Assembly (NCBI RefSeq): GCF_002259405.1
Contig: NZ_NPFW01000022.1
Coordinates: 310,001-374,000 of the forward strand
Length of the DNA: 64,000 nucleotides
Direction of reading: 5' to 3'
Origin: Rhodococcus sp. 14-2483-1-2
Lineage (GTDB): Bacteria > Actinomycetota > Actinomycetes > Mycobacteriales > Mycobacteriaceae
Within the stretch, counting starts at the first letter, position 1, and every line of letters starts with the position of its first letter. Below the pieces are notes generated by a model. That model did no database searches, was not told the DNA's origin, and saw only the letters and a program-made list of their open reading frames with translations. The translations under genes were made by a program, and so were the position numbers. Shown here piece by piece: positions 19,746 through 34,187 of this stretch.

Positions 19746-22577
19746 CTAGCCGCTGTTGCGCAGTGCCGTCGCGAGACCGTTCATCGTCAGCAGGATTCCT
19801 CGCTTGACCCGTTCGTCGTCGTCACCGTTGCGGTAACGCCGGAGCATCTCCACCTGCATCTGATTGAGCGGCTCGAGGTACGGGAACCGGTTGTGCACGG
19901 AGCGTTCCAGCGACGGGTTGTCTTCGAGCAGGCGACTGTGGCCGGTGATCTTCAGGTACATCCGCACCGTCGTGGCATGTTCGGCTTCGATCATGCCGAA
20001 GATCCGCGCACGCAGGTCTGCGTCGGGAACCAACTCCGCGTACCGCGCCGCGATACCCAGATCCGACTTGGCCATGACCTGCGCAAGGTTGGACATAACG
20101 GTCTGGAAGAACGGCCACTTCCGATACAGGTCGGTCAGTACCTCGAGCTTGGCGTCGTCGTCGCCGACCCACTCCTCGAACGCCGAACCGGTGCCGTACC
20201 ACCCGGGCAGCATGACGCGGCACTGACTCCACGACATCACCCATGGAATGGCACGCAGGTCGTACACCGAGTTCGTCGGCTTCCTCGATGCCGGACGGGA
20301 GCCGATGTTCAGCTCACCGACCTCGGCAACCGGAGTCGACGTGCGGAAGTACTCGACGAACCCGGGCTCCTCGTGCACCAGCCGACCGTATGCCGCGCGG
20401 GCCTTCGCAGCGAGGTCGTCCAGGATGTCGTACGCGGCTTCTGCGCCGTCCCCGAGACCTTCGACGTCCAGCAGAGTCGATTCGAGGGTTCCGGCAACCA
20501 GAGACTCGAGGTTGCGACGCGCCATGGACGGCTCGGCGTATTTGGCCGCGATGATCTCGCCTTGCTCGGTGAGCCGTAGCGATCCCTGCACCACTCCGGG
20601 CGGCTGCGCCAGGATCGCGTCGTAACTGGGACCGCCGCCGCGGCCGACCGTGCCGCCGCGACCGTGGAAGAGCCGCAGGCGAATACCCGTCTTGCGTGAG
20701 GCCTCGAGCAGATCGAGCTCCGCGCGGTACAGCGCCCAGTTCGCCGCGAGGTATCCACCGTCCTTGTTCGAATCCGAATACCCGAGCATGACTTCCTGAT
20801 TCATGCCGCGCCCGGCCACCAGCGCACGGTAGATCGGAACGTCGAGCGTGGCGAGCAACGTCGCTGCGCCCTGCTGGAGATCCTCGATGGTCTCGAACAG
20901 CGGCACGACACCCACCGTCGACGTGGGCGCCGAACCGTCGGTGCCGGGGTCGAATATCCCTGCTTCCTTGAGCAGCAACGCCGCTTCGAGCATGTCACTG
21001 ACCGACTGACACATGCTGATGATGTAGTTCTGGATGGTGTCGGGGCCCAGGTGGTCGATGGCCTCCTTGGCGGCCCTGACGATGCCCAGTTCCTTGGTGG
21101 CGAGCTCGCTGAGTTGCGCGTTGGGGCCGACCAGCGGCCGCCTGGTCGCAAGTTCGTGCGACAGAACCGAGACCCGTTCGTCCTCCCCGAGGGACATGTA
21201 GTCCGGATGTACACCGGCCCAGGCCAGCAGCTCGGCGACCACCTCTTCGTGAGTCTCGGAGTTCTGCCTCATATCCAACGCCTGCAGATGGAAGCCGAAC
21301 GTCTCGACCGACTGTCGGAGCCGGAGCAGTCGATCGTCGGCGATCAGGGCATCGCCGTCCGCCCGCAGCGCGCGGTCGATGATGTCGAGGTCGTCGAGGA
21401 TGCCCTGCGGACCGTCGTACTTCTGCGCCCCGAGATCGATCCCGGAGACCGGCACCGCGTCGAGCACGGTCTGGGCGGTAGCGGTGAGCCGGGCCCGGAT
21501 ACCGATGACCGCGACCCGATACGGCTCGTCCGATCGACGGTCGTCCGGCTCGGTCGATGCGCCGGCCAGAGCCTTCAGATCCTCGGTGACATCCACCAGA
21601 CGCGCGGACATCGACAATTCCTTCTCCAGCGCGACCAATTCGTCCAGGTAGTGCTCGAACGCTACGTATCCCGCCTGATGGGTCGCGGTGTGGACCACCT
21701 CTGCGGTCACGTTCGGGTTGCCGTCCCGATCGCCGCCGATCCAGGAGCCGGGGCGAAGAATGGGCCGTGGCAATAGGTCGTCCTCGGGCCACCGTGCCCG
21801 CAGGGCTGCCCGCACGTCCGCGTTCAACGCCGGCATGACATCGAACAGGGAGGACTCGAAGTACCGGAGGCCGACCTCGATCTCGTCCTGAATCCGCAAG
21901 CGCGACAATCGAATCAGAGCCGTCTCCCACAGGGTCAGCACTTGCCTGCGGATCTGCACGTCGATGGCGGCCAGTTCCTTCGCCGCGCTGGCGGCCTTGC
22001 CCTCACGCGCCGCGGCGGCGACATCACGGCGCCGCATCAGCTCGGTGATCTTGGACTGCACATCGAACACGGTGCGTCGACGCGTCTCGGTGGGGTGCGC
22101 GGTGATCACCGGTGCGACCAGCGCATCCGTCAGCGCCGCGGCCACCTGCTCGCGCGACGGGGCCGCGGCATCGATCTTGAGCCAGGTGGCGTCGAGGCTG
22201 CTGTCCTGCGGCGGGTCCTCGCGGTCGAGGTGAATCGCGCGACGACGTTCGCGGTGCAGGTCCTCGGCAAGATTGGCCAGCAGCGAGAAGTGACTGAATG
22301 CTCGAATGAGTGGAACCGCTTGTGCCACTTCGACATCGGTGTAGCGCCCGACCGAGTCGTCGCGCTCGATCTCGGATCTGCGTACCGCGAAGGATTCGAC
22401 TCGCGCCGCTTCGATCAACTCGAATACGTCGTCGCCCTCGTGCTCGCGAATGATCTCACCCAGGATGCCGCCGAGATAGCGGATGTCCTCACGAAGAGGC
22501 TCTGTCATCTCCCGACCCTGAGCTGTCGGTGGGACGAAGGCTGGGGAACCGACTGACTCGTAGGAGGATTCGCTCAT
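19746..22577 (-). CDS. ppc: Phosphoenolpyruvate carboxylase
   Basis: Ppc makes oxaloacetate from phosphoenolpyruvate and bicarbonate, replenishing the citric acid cycle. The 943-residue length fits the family. Diagnostic sites are [10 protein letters not shown] with the catalytic His, [24 protein letters not shown], and the C-terminal RNSG end. The first ATG (22577) is supported by GATACT placed exactly six bases upstream (leaderless start); the alternative internal Met at residue 24 lacks such a signal. The gene is single, flanked by a terminator and by secG. Confidence 0.96.
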   Translation of the reverse strand: MSESSYESVGSPAFVPPTAQGREMTEPLREDIRYLGGILGEIIREHEGDDVFELIEAARVESFAVRRSEIERDDSVGRYTDVEVAQAVPLIRAFSHFSLLANLAEDLHRERRRAIHLDREDPPQDSSLDATWLKIDAAAPSREQVAAALTDALVAPVITAHPTETRRRTVFDVQSKITELMRRRDVAAAAREGKAASAAKELAAIDVQIRRQVLTLWETALIRLSRLRIQDEIEVGLRYFESSLFDVMPALNADVRAALRARWPEDDLLPRPILRPGSWIGGDRDGNPNVTAEVVHTATHQAGYVAFEHYLDELVALEKELSMSARLVDVTEDLKALAGASTEPDDRRSDEPYRVAVIGIRARLTATAQTVLDAVPVSGIDLGAQKYDGPQGILDDLDIIDRALRADGDALIADDRLLRLRQSVETFGFHLQALDMRQNSETHEEVVAELLAWAGVHPDYMSLGEDERVSVLSHELATRRPLVGPNAQLSELATKELGIVRAAKEAIDHLGPDTIQNYIISMCQSVSDMLEAALLLKEAGIFDPGTDGSAPTSTVGVVPLFETIEDLQQGAATLLATLDVPIYRALVAGRGMNQEVMLGYSDSNKDGGYLAANWALYRAELDLLEASRKTGIRLRLFHGRGGTVGRGGGPSYDAILAQPPGVVQGSLRLTEQGEIIAAKYAEPSMARRNLESLVAGTLESTLLDVEGLGDGAEAAYDILDDLAAKARAAYGRLVHEEPGFVEYFRTSTPVAEVGELNIGSRPASRKPTNSVYDLRAIPWVMSWSQCRVMLPGWYGTGSAFEEWVGDDDAKLEVLTDLYRKWPFFQTVMSNLAQVMAKSDLGIAARYAELVPDADLRARIFGMIEAEHATTVRMYLKITGHSRLLEDNPSLERSVHNRFPYLEPLNQMQVEMLRRYRNGDDDERVKRGILLTMNGLATALRNSG

Positions 22578-22583
22578 CCACCC

Positions 22584-22589
22584 AGTATC
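22584..22589 (-). promoter_or_regulatory. Leaderless -10 element of ppc
   Basis: GATACT on the minus strand, then GGGTGG, then the ATG of ppc; this implies the mRNA begins at the start codon. Confidence 0.5.
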
Positions 22590-22628
22590 GTCGCTCCGTC
22601 ACCAACTCGCACTCGGAGCCGAATTCGA

Positions 22629-22862
22629 TCAGGTGTACTTGATCTCCAGACCGATACCGAGAATGGCGATGAGCCAGATGATGCCGGTGAAGACCGTGAG
22701 GCGATCGAGGTTCTTTTCGACAACGGTGGAGCCGGACAGGCTGGACTGCACACCGCCACCGAACAGGCTGGACAATCCGCCGCCCTTGCCGCGATGCAGC
22801 AGGATCAGCAAGATCAGCGCCAGGCTGGTGATGACCAGCAGAATATCCAGAAACAGATCCAT
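22629..22862 (-). CDS. secG: Preprotein translocase subunit SecG
   Basis: SecG is the small auxiliary subunit of the SecYEG protein export channel. The 77-residue protein has two membrane segments (about residues 3-22 and 53-74) joined by the glycine-rich cytoplasmic loop HRGKGGGLSSLFGGG. The ATG at 22862 is preceded by GAGG; a GTG two codons upstream is also possible. It follows tpiA by about 120 bases with a hairpin between, so it may be transcribed both with the glycolytic genes and at a reduced level. Confidence 0.93.
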   Translation of the reverse strand: MDLFLDILLVITSLALILLILLHRGKGGGLSSLFGGGVQSSLSGSTVVEKNLDRLTVFTGIIWLIAILGIGLEIKYT

Positions 22863-22911
22863 GTCCACCTCAAACTCGATTCGATGCCTTCAGCAGCCTA
22901 CCTGGCCCCGA

Positions 22912-22958
22912 GAACGGCTTCGGACACCCCGCCGAAGCGAGGTGTCCGAGAACCGTTC
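22912..22958 (-). terminator. Hairpin between tpiA and secG (attenuator-like)
   Basis: CGGACACC (22921-22928) pairs with GGTGTCCG (22941-22948), and outer GAACGG/CCGTTC arms extend the structure. Since secG lies downstream on the same strand, it may act as a partial terminator or a processing site. Confidence 0.5.
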
Positions 22959-22981
22959 GATACAGCGTTGCCGATGGCCGA

Positions 22982-23767
22982 TCAGGGCAGCGGGCCGCCT
23001 GCGGCGATAGCCGACAGTGTGGCGAACTCGTCCGCCTTGAGCGAAGCGCCACCGACCAATGCGCCGTCGACGTCGGGCTGGCCGACGATCTCGCCGACGT
23101 TCTTCGCGTTGACCGAGCCGCCGTACAGCACGCGGACGCCTGCGGCGACCTCGTCCGAGGACAGCGACTTCAGCTCCTCGCGGATGGCGCCGCACACTTC
23201 CTGCGCGTCCGACGCCGACGCGACACGGCCCGTTCCGATCGCCCACACCGGCTCGTAGGCGATGACGATCTTGGAGATGTCCTCCGCCGACAATCCACTG
23301 AGCGAACCACGCAGCTGCGTGACGTTGTAGGCCACGTGCTCGCCGGCCTCGCGGATGTTCAGACCCTCTCCGATGCACACGATCGGGGTGAGGCCGTTCT
23401 TCAGGGCCGCCTTCGTCTTGGCGAGCACGACTGCGTCGTCCTCGCTGTGCAACGTGCGTCGTTCGGAGTGACCGACGACGACGAAGGTGCACCCCAGCTT
23501 GGCCAGCATCGATCCGCTGATCTCGCCGGTGAAGGCTCCCTTGTCCTCGGACGAGACGTCCTGTGCACCGTAGGTGAGCAGGAGTTTGTCGCCCTCGACC
23601 AGAGTCTGCACGCTGCGGATGTCGGTGAACGGCGGAATCACCGTCACGTCGACCTTGTCGAAGTACTTCTCGGGCAACGAGAACGCGATCTTCTGCACCA
23701 GCGAGATCGCCTCGAGGTGGTTGAGGTTCATCTTCCAGTTGCCCGCGATGAGCGGCTTACGTGCCAT
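22982..23767 (-). CDS. tpiA: Triosephosphate isomerase
   Basis: TpiA interconverts dihydroxyacetone phosphate and glyceraldehyde 3-phosphate. The 261-residue TIM barrel has Asn10 and Lys12 (GNWKMN), the electrophile His100 (VVGHSERR), the catalytic Glu172 in [11 protein letters not shown], and a phosphate-binding loop ending in [10 protein letters not shown]. The ATG is three bases after the pgk stop, so it continues the gapA-pgk-tpiA operon. Confidence 0.97.
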   Translation of the reverse strand: MARKPLIAGNWKMNLNHLEAISLVQKIAFSLPEKYFDKVDVTVIPPFTDIRSVQTLVEGDKLLLTYGAQDVSSEDKGAFTGEISGSMLAKLGCTFVVVGHSERRTLHSEDDAVVLAKTKAALKNGLTPIVCIGEGLNIREAGEHVAYNVTQLRGSLSGLSAEDISKIVIAYEPVWAIGTGRVASASDAQEVCGAIREELKSLSSDEVAAGVRVLYGGSVNAKNVGEIVGQPDVDGALVGGASLKADEFATLSAIAAGGPLP

Positions 23768-23770
23768 GCG

Positions 23771-24982
23771 TTACGCCTCCAGGACGGATAGGCCGGGGAG
23801 CTGCTTGCCTTCGAGGTACTCGAGGGAAGCACCGCCGCCGGTGGAGATGTGCGAGAAGCCGTCGTCGGGCAGTCCGAGGGTGCGCACCGCAGCCGCGGAG
23901 TCGCCGCCACCGACGACGCTGAACGCGCCCTTCTCGGTGGCGCCGATGATCGCTTCCGCGATGCCCTTGGTGCCGGCCGAGAACTTGTCGAACTCGAACA
24001 CTCCTGCCGGTCCGTTCCAGAAGACGGTCTTGGCATTCGACAGGACGACGGAGAAACGACTGACCGAGTCGGGTCCGATGTCCAGGCCCATCCAGCCGTC
24101 CGGAATCTCGGACGCCTTCACGGTCTTCGCCTCGGCGTCCGCCGCGAACTTGTCTCCGACGACGATGTCGACGGGCAGGTGGATCACATCGCCGAAACGC
24201 TCGAGCAGGTCCTTGCAGACCCCGATCTGATCCTCCTGCAGCAGCGAGTTTCCGACCGAATAGCCCTGTGCAGCAAGGAAAGTGAATGCCATGCCGCCGC
24301 CGATGACAAGGGTGTCGACCTTGGGGGCCAACGCCTCGATGACGCCGAGCTTGTCCGAGACCTTGGAGCCGCCGAGCACCACCGCGTACGGACGTGCAGC
24401 GTCCTCGGTGAGCTTGGCCAGCACCTCGACCTCGGCCGCGACGAGGGTGCCCGCGTAATGCGGCAGCAACTGCGCCACGTCGTAGACCGACGCCTGCTTG
24501 CGGTGCACGACGCCGAATCCGTCGGAGACGAATGCTGCGTCGTCGCCGGCCAGAGCAACGAGCTCACGAGCCAGAGCAGCTCGCTCGGACTCGTCCTTGC
24601 TGGTCTCGCGCGGATCGAAGCGAATGTTCTCGAGCAGCAGCACGTCGCCGTCGGTCAGACCCTCGGCGCGAGCCTCGGCATCCTGACCCACCACGTCGCC
24701 CGCGAGCTGAACGTGGCGTCCGAGCAGCTCGCCGAGCTTCGCTGCGACCGGAGCCAGGCTGTACTTCGCGTCGGGCTTGCCGTCCGGACGACCGAGGTGT
24801 GCGGTGACGATGACCTTGGCACCCGCCTCGACCAGTGCCCGAAGAGTCGGGATCGACGCCTGGATACGGCCGGGATCGGTGATCGTGCCGTCCTCGAGCG
24901 GGACATTGAAGTCCGATCGCACGAGGACGCCACGGCCTTCGACACCGGCATCGAGCAGATCCTGCAGTGTCTTGACAGCCAT
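23771..24982 (-). CDS. pgk: Phosphoglycerate kinase
   Basis: Pgk makes ATP from 1,3-bisphosphoglycerate. The 403-residue enzyme shows the substrate-binding [11 protein letters not shown] near the N-terminus, the TAHLGRPDG segment, and the nucleotide-binding GGGMAFTFL and GGGDSAAAV near the C-terminus. The ATG at 24982 is five bases after the gapA stop. The reading frame stays open upstream through the gapA region in another phase, but that part does not resemble Pgk. Confidence 0.97.
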   Translation of the reverse strand: MAVKTLQDLLDAGVEGRGVLVRSDFNVPLEDGTITDPGRIQASIPTLRALVEAGAKVIVTAHLGRPDGKPDAKYSLAPVAAKLGELLGRHVQLAGDVVGQDAEARAEGLTDGDVLLLENIRFDPRETSKDESERAALARELVALAGDDAAFVSDGFGVVHRKQASVYDVAQLLPHYAGTLVAAEVEVLAKLTEDAARPYAVVLGGSKVSDKLGVIEALAPKVDTLVIGGGMAFTFLAAQGYSVGNSLLQEDQIGVCKDLLERFGDVIHLPVDIVVGDKFAADAEAKTVKASEIPDGWMGLDIGPDSVSRFSVVLSNAKTVFWNGPAGVFEFDKFSAGTKGIAEAIIGATEKGAFSVVGGGDSAAAVRTLGLPDDGFSHISTGGGASLEYLEGKQLPGLSVLEA

Positions 24983-24987
24983 CGGTG

Positions 24988-26016
<1,029 letters not shown>

Positions 26017-26078
26017 CTAAAAGTTGTGAAAACAGATGTCTGATTGTTCCTGCGTGCGGGGTGCCACACGCGGTTCCC

Positions 26079-26084
26079 ACCCTA
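26079..26084 (-). promoter_or_regulatory. Candidate -10 of the gapA operon
   Basis: TAGGGT on the minus strand lies about 72 bases before the gapA start. No convincing -35 element is visible, so this is tentative. Confidence 0.3.
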
Positions 26085-26087
26085 GTG

Positions 26088-26110
26088 TGCGCGCAGGCAG
26101 AGCGCGCGCA
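26088..26110. terminator. GC-rich hairpin after whiA
   Basis: TGCGCGC (26088-26094) pairs with GCGCGCA (26104-26110) around a nine-base loop, about 18 bases downstream of the whiA stop on the minus strand. It probably ends the uvrC-whiA transcript. Confidence 0.45.
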
Positions 26111-26127
26111 TCACACGATCGAGCCGA

Positions 26128-27105
26128 TCACGCCTCGTCGAGCAGTTCGGCGGTGACCGCCGACTCGGTGTCCGGAATTCCGGTTTCCTTCGCCTTGCGG
26201 TCGGCCATCGACAGCAGACGTCGGATTCGGCCTGCCACAGCGTCCTTGGTCATCGGTGGGTCGGCCAACTGGCCCAGTTCCTCCAGAGACGCCTGCCGAT
26301 GCTGGACTCGGAGCGAGCCCGCCGCGGCCAGATGATCCGGCACGTCGTCGCCGAGAATGTGCAGGGCCCGCTCGACACGCGCTGCGGCGGCCACGGCGGC
26401 CCTGGCCGAGCGGCGCAGGTTGGCGTCGTCGAAGTTGGCGAGCCGGTTCGCGGTGGCCCTGACCTCGCGTCGCATGCGTCGTTCTTCCCAGATCAACCGA
26501 GTGTCCTGTGCGCCCATCCGCGTGAGCAGTGCCCCGATCGCCTCGCCGTCGCGGACGACCACTCGATCCGTGCCGCGGACCTCGCGTGCCTTGGCGGCGA
26601 CGCCGAGACGTCGAGCGGCTCCGACGAGCGCGAGCGCTGCTTCGGGGCCCGGGCAGCTGATCTCCAGGGCCGACGATCGACCGGGTTCGGTGAGTGAACC
26701 GTGCGCCAGGAATGCCCCACGCCATGCTGCCTCGGAGTCCCCCACCGTGCCGCCGACGACCTGCGCGGGCAGGCCGCGAACCGGGCGGCCGCGTAGGTCC
26801 AACAGGCCGGTCTGCCGCGCCAGCGCCTCGCCGTCCTTGGCGACGCGCACCACGTAGCGAGAGGTCTTGCGGAGCCCGCCTGCTCCGAGCATGTGCACGT
26901 CGGAGGAGTAGCCGTACAGCTCGAAGATCTCCCGACGCAGTCGTCTCGCAATGGACCCGAGGTCCACCTCGGCCTCGACCACCACCCGGCCCGCCACGAT
27001 GTGCAGTCCGCCTGCGAATCGCAGCAGTGCGGACACCTCGGCCTTGCGGCAACTGACCTGACTGACGGTGAGCCTGCTCAGCTCGTCCTTGACCTCCGCT
27101 GTCAT
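26128..27105 (-). CDS. whiA: WhiA, sporulation/cell-division type DNA-binding regulator
   Basis: WhiA is a DNA-binding regulator found in Gram-positive bacteria, with a LAGLIDADG-like N-terminal domain fused to a C-terminal helix-turn-helix. In Streptomyces it acts with WhiB in developmental division. The 325-residue protein begins [22 protein letters not shown], typical of the family, has [20 protein letters not shown] in the middle, and ends with the helix-turn-helix region [20 protein letters not shown]. The ATG at 27105 overlaps the yvcK stop (ATGA). It is the last gene of uvrC-rapZ-yvcK-whiA, a conserved order. Confidence 0.95.
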   Translation of the reverse strand: MTAEVKDELSRLTVSQVSCRKAEVSALLRFAGGLHIVAGRVVVEAEVDLGSIARRLRREIFELYGYSSDVHMLGAGGLRKTSRYVVRVAKDGEALARQTGLLDLRGRPVRGLPAQVVGGTVGDSEAAWRGAFLAHGSLTEPGRSSALEISCPGPEAALALVGAARRLGVAAKAREVRGTDRVVVRDGEAIGALLTRMGAQDTRLIWEERRMRREVRATANRLANFDDANLRRSARAAVAAAARVERALHILGDDVPDHLAAAGSLRVQHRQASLEELGQLADPPMTKDAVAGRIRRLLSMADRKAKETGIPDTESAVTAELLDEA

Positions 27106-28127
27106 GGCCACGAAGTGATCCCCTCTCTGCGTGCGGCAGTCGGTACGGTGCCGTCGGTGGACGACACGATGGAGCCGAGAGCCGCAGCAAGCTTGCCGTA
27201 ATGATGTGCGTGGGTGCCGTTTTCGGCAACGTCGACGTAAACGACCTCGGCACCGAGCCGGGCTGCCGCCCGCGCCACGTGCTCGCGGTTGCTGCCTTCC
27301 GGGACCGAGGCGGAATCGACCAACACGTAGTCGATTCCCAAATCCGGTGCGTGTTGGGAGAGTACGTGGACATGGCGCTCGGCGGAGAATCCGGTGGTCT
27401 CGCCCAGTTCGGGTGCCAGGTTCAACACCAGTACTTTCGGCGCGCTCGTGCGAGCCAGCGCGGCGAGCTGATCCGGCACCAGCACGTGTGGGATGACGCT
27501 GGAGAACCACGATCCCGGTCCGAGCACCACGAGGTCGGCCTTCTCGATCGCAGCGAGCGCATCCGCGGAGGCGGGCGGTTCGGGTGGAAGCAGTCGGACG
27601 CGGCGGACCTTGCCCGGAGTCGTCGCCACTGCCACCTGTCCGCGAATGACACGGCTCACGCGTGGGTCGTCCTCGAGACCGGAGACGTCGGCCTCGATGT
27701 CGAGTGCGATCGGCGACATCGGAAGCACTCGTCCTTCGATTCCGAGCATCCGCACCATCTCGTCCAGTGCGGCGATCGGGTCGCCCAGTACCTCGGTCAG
27801 GCCGGCGAGGATGAGGTTGCCCACAGAATGTCCGGCCAGAGCGCCCGTGCCACCGAAGCGGTGCTGCAGGACATCGGTCCAGAGTTGCGTTCTCTCGTCC
27901 GAGCGTGCCAGCGCGGCCAGTGCCATACGCAGGTCCCCGGGCGGAATGACGCCGAGCTCGGCGCGCAGACGCCCCGAGGATCCCCCGTCGTCGGCGACCG
28001 TGACGACGGCGGTGACGTCGTGACCGAGCAACCGGGCCGCCGACAGCGTGGCGTACAGGCCGTGGCCGCCTCCGAGCGCGACGATCTTCGGGCCGGATAC
28101 CGGTACTTCGGTGTCGAACTCGCTCAT
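27102..28127 (-). CDS. yvcK: YvcK/CuvA-type gluconeogenesis factor
   Basis: YvcK proteins bind UDP-sugars and are needed for normal cell-wall growth on gluconeogenic carbon; the mycobacterial form is called CuvA. The 341-residue protein has a CofD-like fold, with [14 protein letters not shown] near residue 18, [13 protein letters not shown] and [16 protein letters not shown]. Start ATG 28127 overlaps the rapZ stop and its own stop overlaps the whiA start, so all three are coupled. Start choice follows the overlap and the onset of family similarity; the frame remains open upstream. Confidence 0.93.
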   Translation of the reverse strand: MSEFDTEVPVSGPKIVALGGGHGLYATLSAARLLGHDVTAVVTVADDGGSSGRLRAELGVIPPGDLRMALAALARSDERTQLWTDVLQHRFGGTGALAGHSVGNLILAGLTEVLGDPIAALDEMVRMLGIEGRVLPMSPIALDIEADVSGLEDDPRVSRVIRGQVAVATTPGKVRRVRLLPPEPPASADALAAIEKADLVVLGPGSWFSSVIPHVLVPDQLAALARTSAPKVLVLNLAPELGETTGFSAERHVHVLSQHAPDLGIDYVLVDSASVPEGSNREHVARAAARLGAEVVYVDVAENGTHAHHYGKLAAALGSIVSSTDGTVPTAARREGITSWP

Positions 28128-29074
28128 TCGCGACCCAGATCCCGATGCAGCACGCGCACCGACACATCGCCCTGATCGGCGAGAATTGCGGCCAGTGCTT
28201 CGGTCATCGCGACACTTCGGTGCTTTCCTCCGGTGCAACCAACGGCCACCGTCATGTATCTCTTGCCTTCCCGCACGTATCCCTCGATCGTCAAATTCAG
28301 CAGGTGCGTGTATGTCTGCAGGTAGTCGCGTGCCCCGTCCTGCCCCAGCACGTAATCGCGGACGTCCGCGTCCTGGCCGGTGTGTTCGCGCAGCTCGGGG
28401 ACCCAGTGTGGATTGGGCAGAAAGCGCACGTCGCACACCAGGTCGGCGTCCATCGGCAGGCCGTACTTGAATCCGAACGACTGGACGGTGACGCCGACGC
28501 CGGTGGTGTCGGCGTCGCCGAACACCGTCTCGATCTTGCGCCGCAACTGGTGCACCGACAGTGATGTGGTGTCCACGGTCAGATCCGCAGCTGCCTTGAC
28601 CTGGGCGAGTCGCAGCCGTTCGGCGGTGATGCCCTCGGTCAACGTTCCGTCCTGGCCGTCGTTCTGCAGAGGATGGCTGCGCCGGTTGGACTCGAATCGA
28701 CGGATCAGCACGGCGTCGGACGCGTCGAGGAAGAGCACTCTGTTGCGTACGCCCTTGGAGTCGAGTTCTTTCACGACCCAGCCCAGATCGCCGGTGAACA
28801 GGCGGCTTCGAACGTCCATCACCAGTGCCAGGCGCTCGATTCTGGGCTGGGACTCGAGCCCGAGATCGACCATCTTGGAGATGAGCTCCGGCGGCAGGTT
28901 GTCGGCGACGTACCAGCCGAGATCCTCGAGAATTTTGGCCGCAGTGCGCAATCCGGCGCCGGACACCCCGGTGACCAACGCCACCTCGATCTCGTCGTGC
29001 CGCGACTCCCCCTCGGAGGACTGTTCGAGGTGCTCTTCGGACGGTGGATGTCTCTGTGTCTGGTGTTCGCTCAC
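28124..29074 (-). CDS. rapZ: RapZ-family nucleotide-binding protein
   Basis: RapZ in enterobacteria binds RNA and controls amino-sugar synthesis; its role in actinobacteria is less clear. The 316-residue protein has an N-terminal charged tail of about 30 residues and then [20 protein letters not shown], where the usual P-loop Lys-Ser is replaced by Leu-Arg-Thr. The C-terminal signature [18 protein letters not shown] is intact. The GTG start overlaps the uvrC stop by one base. The altered P-loop means ATP/GTP hydrolysis should not be assumed. Confidence 0.92.
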   Translation of the reverse strand: MSEHQTQRHPPSEEHLEQSSEGESRHDEIEVALVTGVSGAGLRTAAKILEDLGWYVADNLPPELISKMVDLGLESQPRIERLALVMDVRSRLFTGDLGWVVKELDSKGVRNRVLFLDASDAVLIRRFESNRRSHPLQNDGQDGTLTEGITAERLRLAQVKAAADLTVDTTSLSVHQLRRKIETVFGDADTTGVGVTVQSFGFKYGLPMDADLVCDVRFLPNPHWVPELREHTGQDADVRDYVLGQDGARDYLQTYTHLLNLTIEGYVREGKRYMTVAVGCTGGKHRSVAMTEALAAILADQGDVSVRVLHRDLGRE

Positions 29075-31164
29075 TACGAAGCCTGTCCCGCCGATTCCAC
29101 ACGCGGTGCGATCGCATGTTCCGCCGTGTTCTCGCCCGATGTCGTTGCAGTTGCGCTGCCATCATCGCCTACATCGGCGTCGTCCGTGTCGGAACCCAGC
29201 GCGGCCAGCACCGACTTGGCCGTGGTCTCTCCGATCCCGGGAACCTCGACGATCTCCGCGACCGTCGCACGCTTGAGGTTGGCAACCGAACCGAAGTGTG
29301 CCACCAGCGCCGTTCGACGTGACTCGCCGAGTCCGCGGACCGAATCGAGAGCCGACGCCGTCATCCGCCGTGATCGCTTGCTGCGATGGAACGTGATCGC
29401 GAACCGGTGCGCTTCGTCGCGAACCCGCTGCAGCAGGTAGAGCGACTCGCTCGTGCGCGGCAGGATGACCGGATCCTCCTCCCCCGGAACCCATACCTCC
29501 TCGAGCCGCTTCGCCAGGCCGACCACCGCAACATCGGTCACGCCGAGCTCGTCCAGTACCGCCGCGGCAGCGGCCACCTGAGGGGCACCACCGTCGACGA
29601 CGAACAGGTTGGGTGGATACGCGAATTTTCGCGGTCGTCCGGTCTGCGGATCCAGCGCCGCTTCGGGGGCCAGATCGCCCCCGGTCCCCTCGGCCGAACC
29701 GTCCGCGGAGTGCCGCAGGAATCGGCGACGAGTCACCTCGGCGATACTCGCCACGTCGTCGGAGTGCCCGTCGCCTGCCGCTTCCTTGATCGCATAGTGG
29801 CGATAGTCGCTCTTGCGGGGCAATCCGTCCTCGAAGACGACGAGCGAGGCGACCACGTCGGTTCCCTGCACGTGGGAGATGTCGATGCACTCGATGCGCA
29901 GCGGTGCGGAATCGAGATCGAGCGCCTCCTGGATGCCTTGCAGCGCAGCCGATCTCGACGTGAAGTCGCCTGCGCGTTTGAGTTTGTGCTGCTGCAGGGC
30001 CTCCTTGGCGTTGCGTTCGACGGTCTCGGCCAACGCCTTCTTGTCGCCGCGTTGGGGAACACGCAGGGTCACGTTCGAGCCCCGGAGTTCACTGAGCCAG
30101 ACCTGTACCTCGTCGGCGTTGTCCGGCAGGACCGGAACCAGCACTTCCCTCGGGACTGCATTGGAACCACCGTCGTCGCCGCCCGGTGCCTGTGCGGACA
30201 GGGCAGCCTGCTCGCCGTAGAACTGCGTCAGAAACTGTTCGACCAGAGCGGGGAGATCGGCCTCGTCCTGGCGTTCGATCACCTCGCCTGCCTTCTCCAC
30301 CACCCAGCCGCGTTGCCCTCGTACACGGCCGCCTCGGACATGGAAGACCTGAACGGCAGCTTCCAGGGCATCGGTGGCGAAGGCGACGAGATCGGCGTCG
30401 GTGCCGTCGCCGAGCACCACCGCCTGCTTCTCCAATGCTCGACGCAGCGCACCGACGTCGTCTCGAAGACGCGCAGCGGTCTCGAAATCCAGGTCCTCGG
30501 ATGCAGCCTGCATCTTCTTCTCGAGCTGACGAACCAGCTTGTCCGTCTTTCCGGCCAGGAAGTCGCAGAAGTCCTCGACGGTGCGGCGATGCTCGTCGGC
30601 ACTGACCCGGCCGACGCACGGTGCCGAGCACTTGTCGATGTACCCCAGCAGGCATGGCCTGCCGATCTGATTGTGGCGCTTGAACACTCCGGTCGAGCAC
30701 GTGCGCGCAGGAAATACTCGCAGCAGGAGATCCAGCGTCTCGCGAATGGCCCACGCGTGCGCGTAGGGGCCGAAATAGCGCACGCCCTTGCGTCTGGGTC
30801 CGCGGTAGACGAACAACCGCGGGTATTCCTCGTTCATCGTCACCGCGAGCATCGGGTAGCTCTTGTCGTCGCGGTAGCGGACGTTGAACCGTGGATCGAA
30901 TTCCTTGATCCAGTTGTACTCGAGCTGCAGGGCCTCGACTTCGGTGGTCACCACGGTCCACTCCACCGAAGCCGCGGTGGTGACCATCTGACGAGTACGT
31001 GGATGCAGAGACGCTATGTCTGCGAAGTAGGAATTGAGCCGACTGCGGAGGCTTTTGGCCTTTCCCACGTAGACGACGCGACCGTGCGGATCTCGAAATT
31101 TGTACACCCCCGGCTCCACCGGGATGGTTCCGGTGGCCGGGCGGTAGGTAGCGGGGTCGGACAC
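29074..31164 (-). CDS. uvrC: Excinuclease ABC subunit C
   Basis: UvrC makes the dual incisions in nucleotide excision repair with UvrA and UvrB. The 696-residue protein has the GIY-YIG nuclease domain at the N-terminus ([20 protein letters not shown]), a cysteine cluster [13 protein letters not shown], a UVR domain (about 200-240), the RNase H-like endonuclease domain ([28 protein letters not shown]), and tandem helix-hairpin-helix motifs at the end. GTG 31164 is supported by TAACGT seven bases upstream and by similarity beginning at [11 protein letters not shown]. It heads the uvrC-whiA operon. Confidence 0.96.
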   Translation of the reverse strand: MSDPATYRPATGTIPVEPGVYKFRDPHGRVVYVGKAKSLRSRLNSYFADIASLHPRTRQMVTTAASVEWTVVTTEVEALQLEYNWIKEFDPRFNVRYRDDKSYPMLAVTMNEEYPRLFVYRGPRRKGVRYFGPYAHAWAIRETLDLLLRVFPARTCSTGVFKRHNQIGRPCLLGYIDKCSAPCVGRVSADEHRRTVEDFCDFLAGKTDKLVRQLEKKMQAASEDLDFETAARLRDDVGALRRALEKQAVVLGDGTDADLVAFATDALEAAVQVFHVRGGRVRGQRGWVVEKAGEVIERQDEADLPALVEQFLTQFYGEQAALSAQAPGGDDGGSNAVPREVLVPVLPDNADEVQVWLSELRGSNVTLRVPQRGDKKALAETVERNAKEALQQHKLKRAGDFTSRSAALQGIQEALDLDSAPLRIECIDISHVQGTDVVASLVVFEDGLPRKSDYRHYAIKEAAGDGHSDDVASIAEVTRRRFLRHSADGSAEGTGGDLAPEAALDPQTGRPRKFAYPPNLFVVDGGAPQVAAAAAVLDELGVTDVAVVGLAKRLEEVWVPGEEDPVILPRTSESLYLLQRVRDEAHRFAITFHRSKRSRRMTASALDSVRGLGESRRTALVAHFGSVANLKRATVAEIVEVPGIGETTAKSVLAALGSDTDDADVGDDGSATATTSGENTAEHAIAPRVESAGQAS

Positions 31165-31171
31165 GGCATCC

Positions 31172-31177
31172 ACGTTA
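31172..31177 (-). promoter_or_regulatory. Leaderless -10 element of uvrC
   Basis: TAACGT on the minus strand is followed by seven bases and the GTG of uvrC. Confidence 0.4.
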
Positions 31178-31235
31178 GCCGTCGGGTCCGACGTTCTCCG
31201 CATCCGCAGCTCAGCTGCGGTGCGGAGGAACGACG

Positions 31236-33504
<2,269 letters not shown>

Positions 33505-33575
33505 ACGTCTCGGGCCTGGCTCAGCGCCCTGGAAATTCTCCGATGCACCATCGACTGCGTGCACGTCAACAGTAC

Positions 33576-34187
33576 TTACTGTGCGTCGATCGTCTGCAGC
33601 CGCTCCACGTACTTGGCGATGACGTCGACTTCGAGGTTGACCGGCGATCCGACCTCGGCCGTGCCGAGAGTGGTCAGGTCGAGGGTGGTGGGGATCAGGG
33701 AGATCTCGAACCAGTGCGCTCCGTCGTCGACGCCGAGGCCGGAGACGGTGAGCGAGACGCCGTCGACGGTGATCGAGCCCTTCTCGACGACGTACCGCGC
33801 GACCGAGGTGGGCAGTGCGATGCGCACGACGGTCCAGTTCTCGGACGGGGACCGGCCGATGATCTTCCCGGTGCCGTCGACATGGCCCTGCACGAGGTGC
33901 CCGCCGAGACGGCTGCCGAGCGCGGCTGCACGCTCGAGGTTGACGCGGCTGCCCACGTCGAGAGCACCGAGGCTCGAGCGGTTCAGCGTCTCCTGCATTA
34001 CGTCGGCGGTGAATCCGCCGTCGGGCAGCACCTCGACGACGGTCAGGCAGACCCCGTTCACCGCGATGGAGTCGCCGTGGCCTGCATCCGAGGTCACCAC
34101 CGGGCCCCGAACGGTGAACCGCGCGGCGTCGGGCAGTTCGTCCTTGGCGACGATCTCGCCGAGCTCTTCGACAATTCCGGTGAACAT
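33576..34187 (-). CDS. ribE: Riboflavin synthase (alpha chain)
   Basis: Riboflavin synthase dismutates two lumazine molecules to riboflavin and the pyrimidinedione. The 203-residue protein has the hallmark start [10 protein letters not shown] and two homologous barrel repeats, each with a VCLTVVE- or [11 protein letters not shown] strand and a [12 protein letters not shown] or GSPVNLEVD segment. The ATG abuts the ribD stop with no gap. It is called ribC in some mycobacterial annotation. Confidence 0.96.
   Translation of the reverse strand: MFTGIVEELGEIVAKDELPDAARFTVRGPVVTSDAGHGDSIAVNGVCLTVVEVLPDGGFTADVMQETLNRSSLGALDVGSRVNLERAAALGSRLGGHLVQGHVDGTGKIIGRSPSENWTVVRIALPTSVARYVVEKGSITVDGVSLTVSGLGVDDGAHWFEISLIPTTLDLTTLGTAEVGSPVNLEVDVIAKYVERLQTIDAQ

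Noticed and set aside
33505..33575. FMN riboswitch upstream of ribBA
   Set aside because: The gap is only 71 bases and lacks the conserved multi-stem pattern; likewise nothing was found before rpe or ribD.
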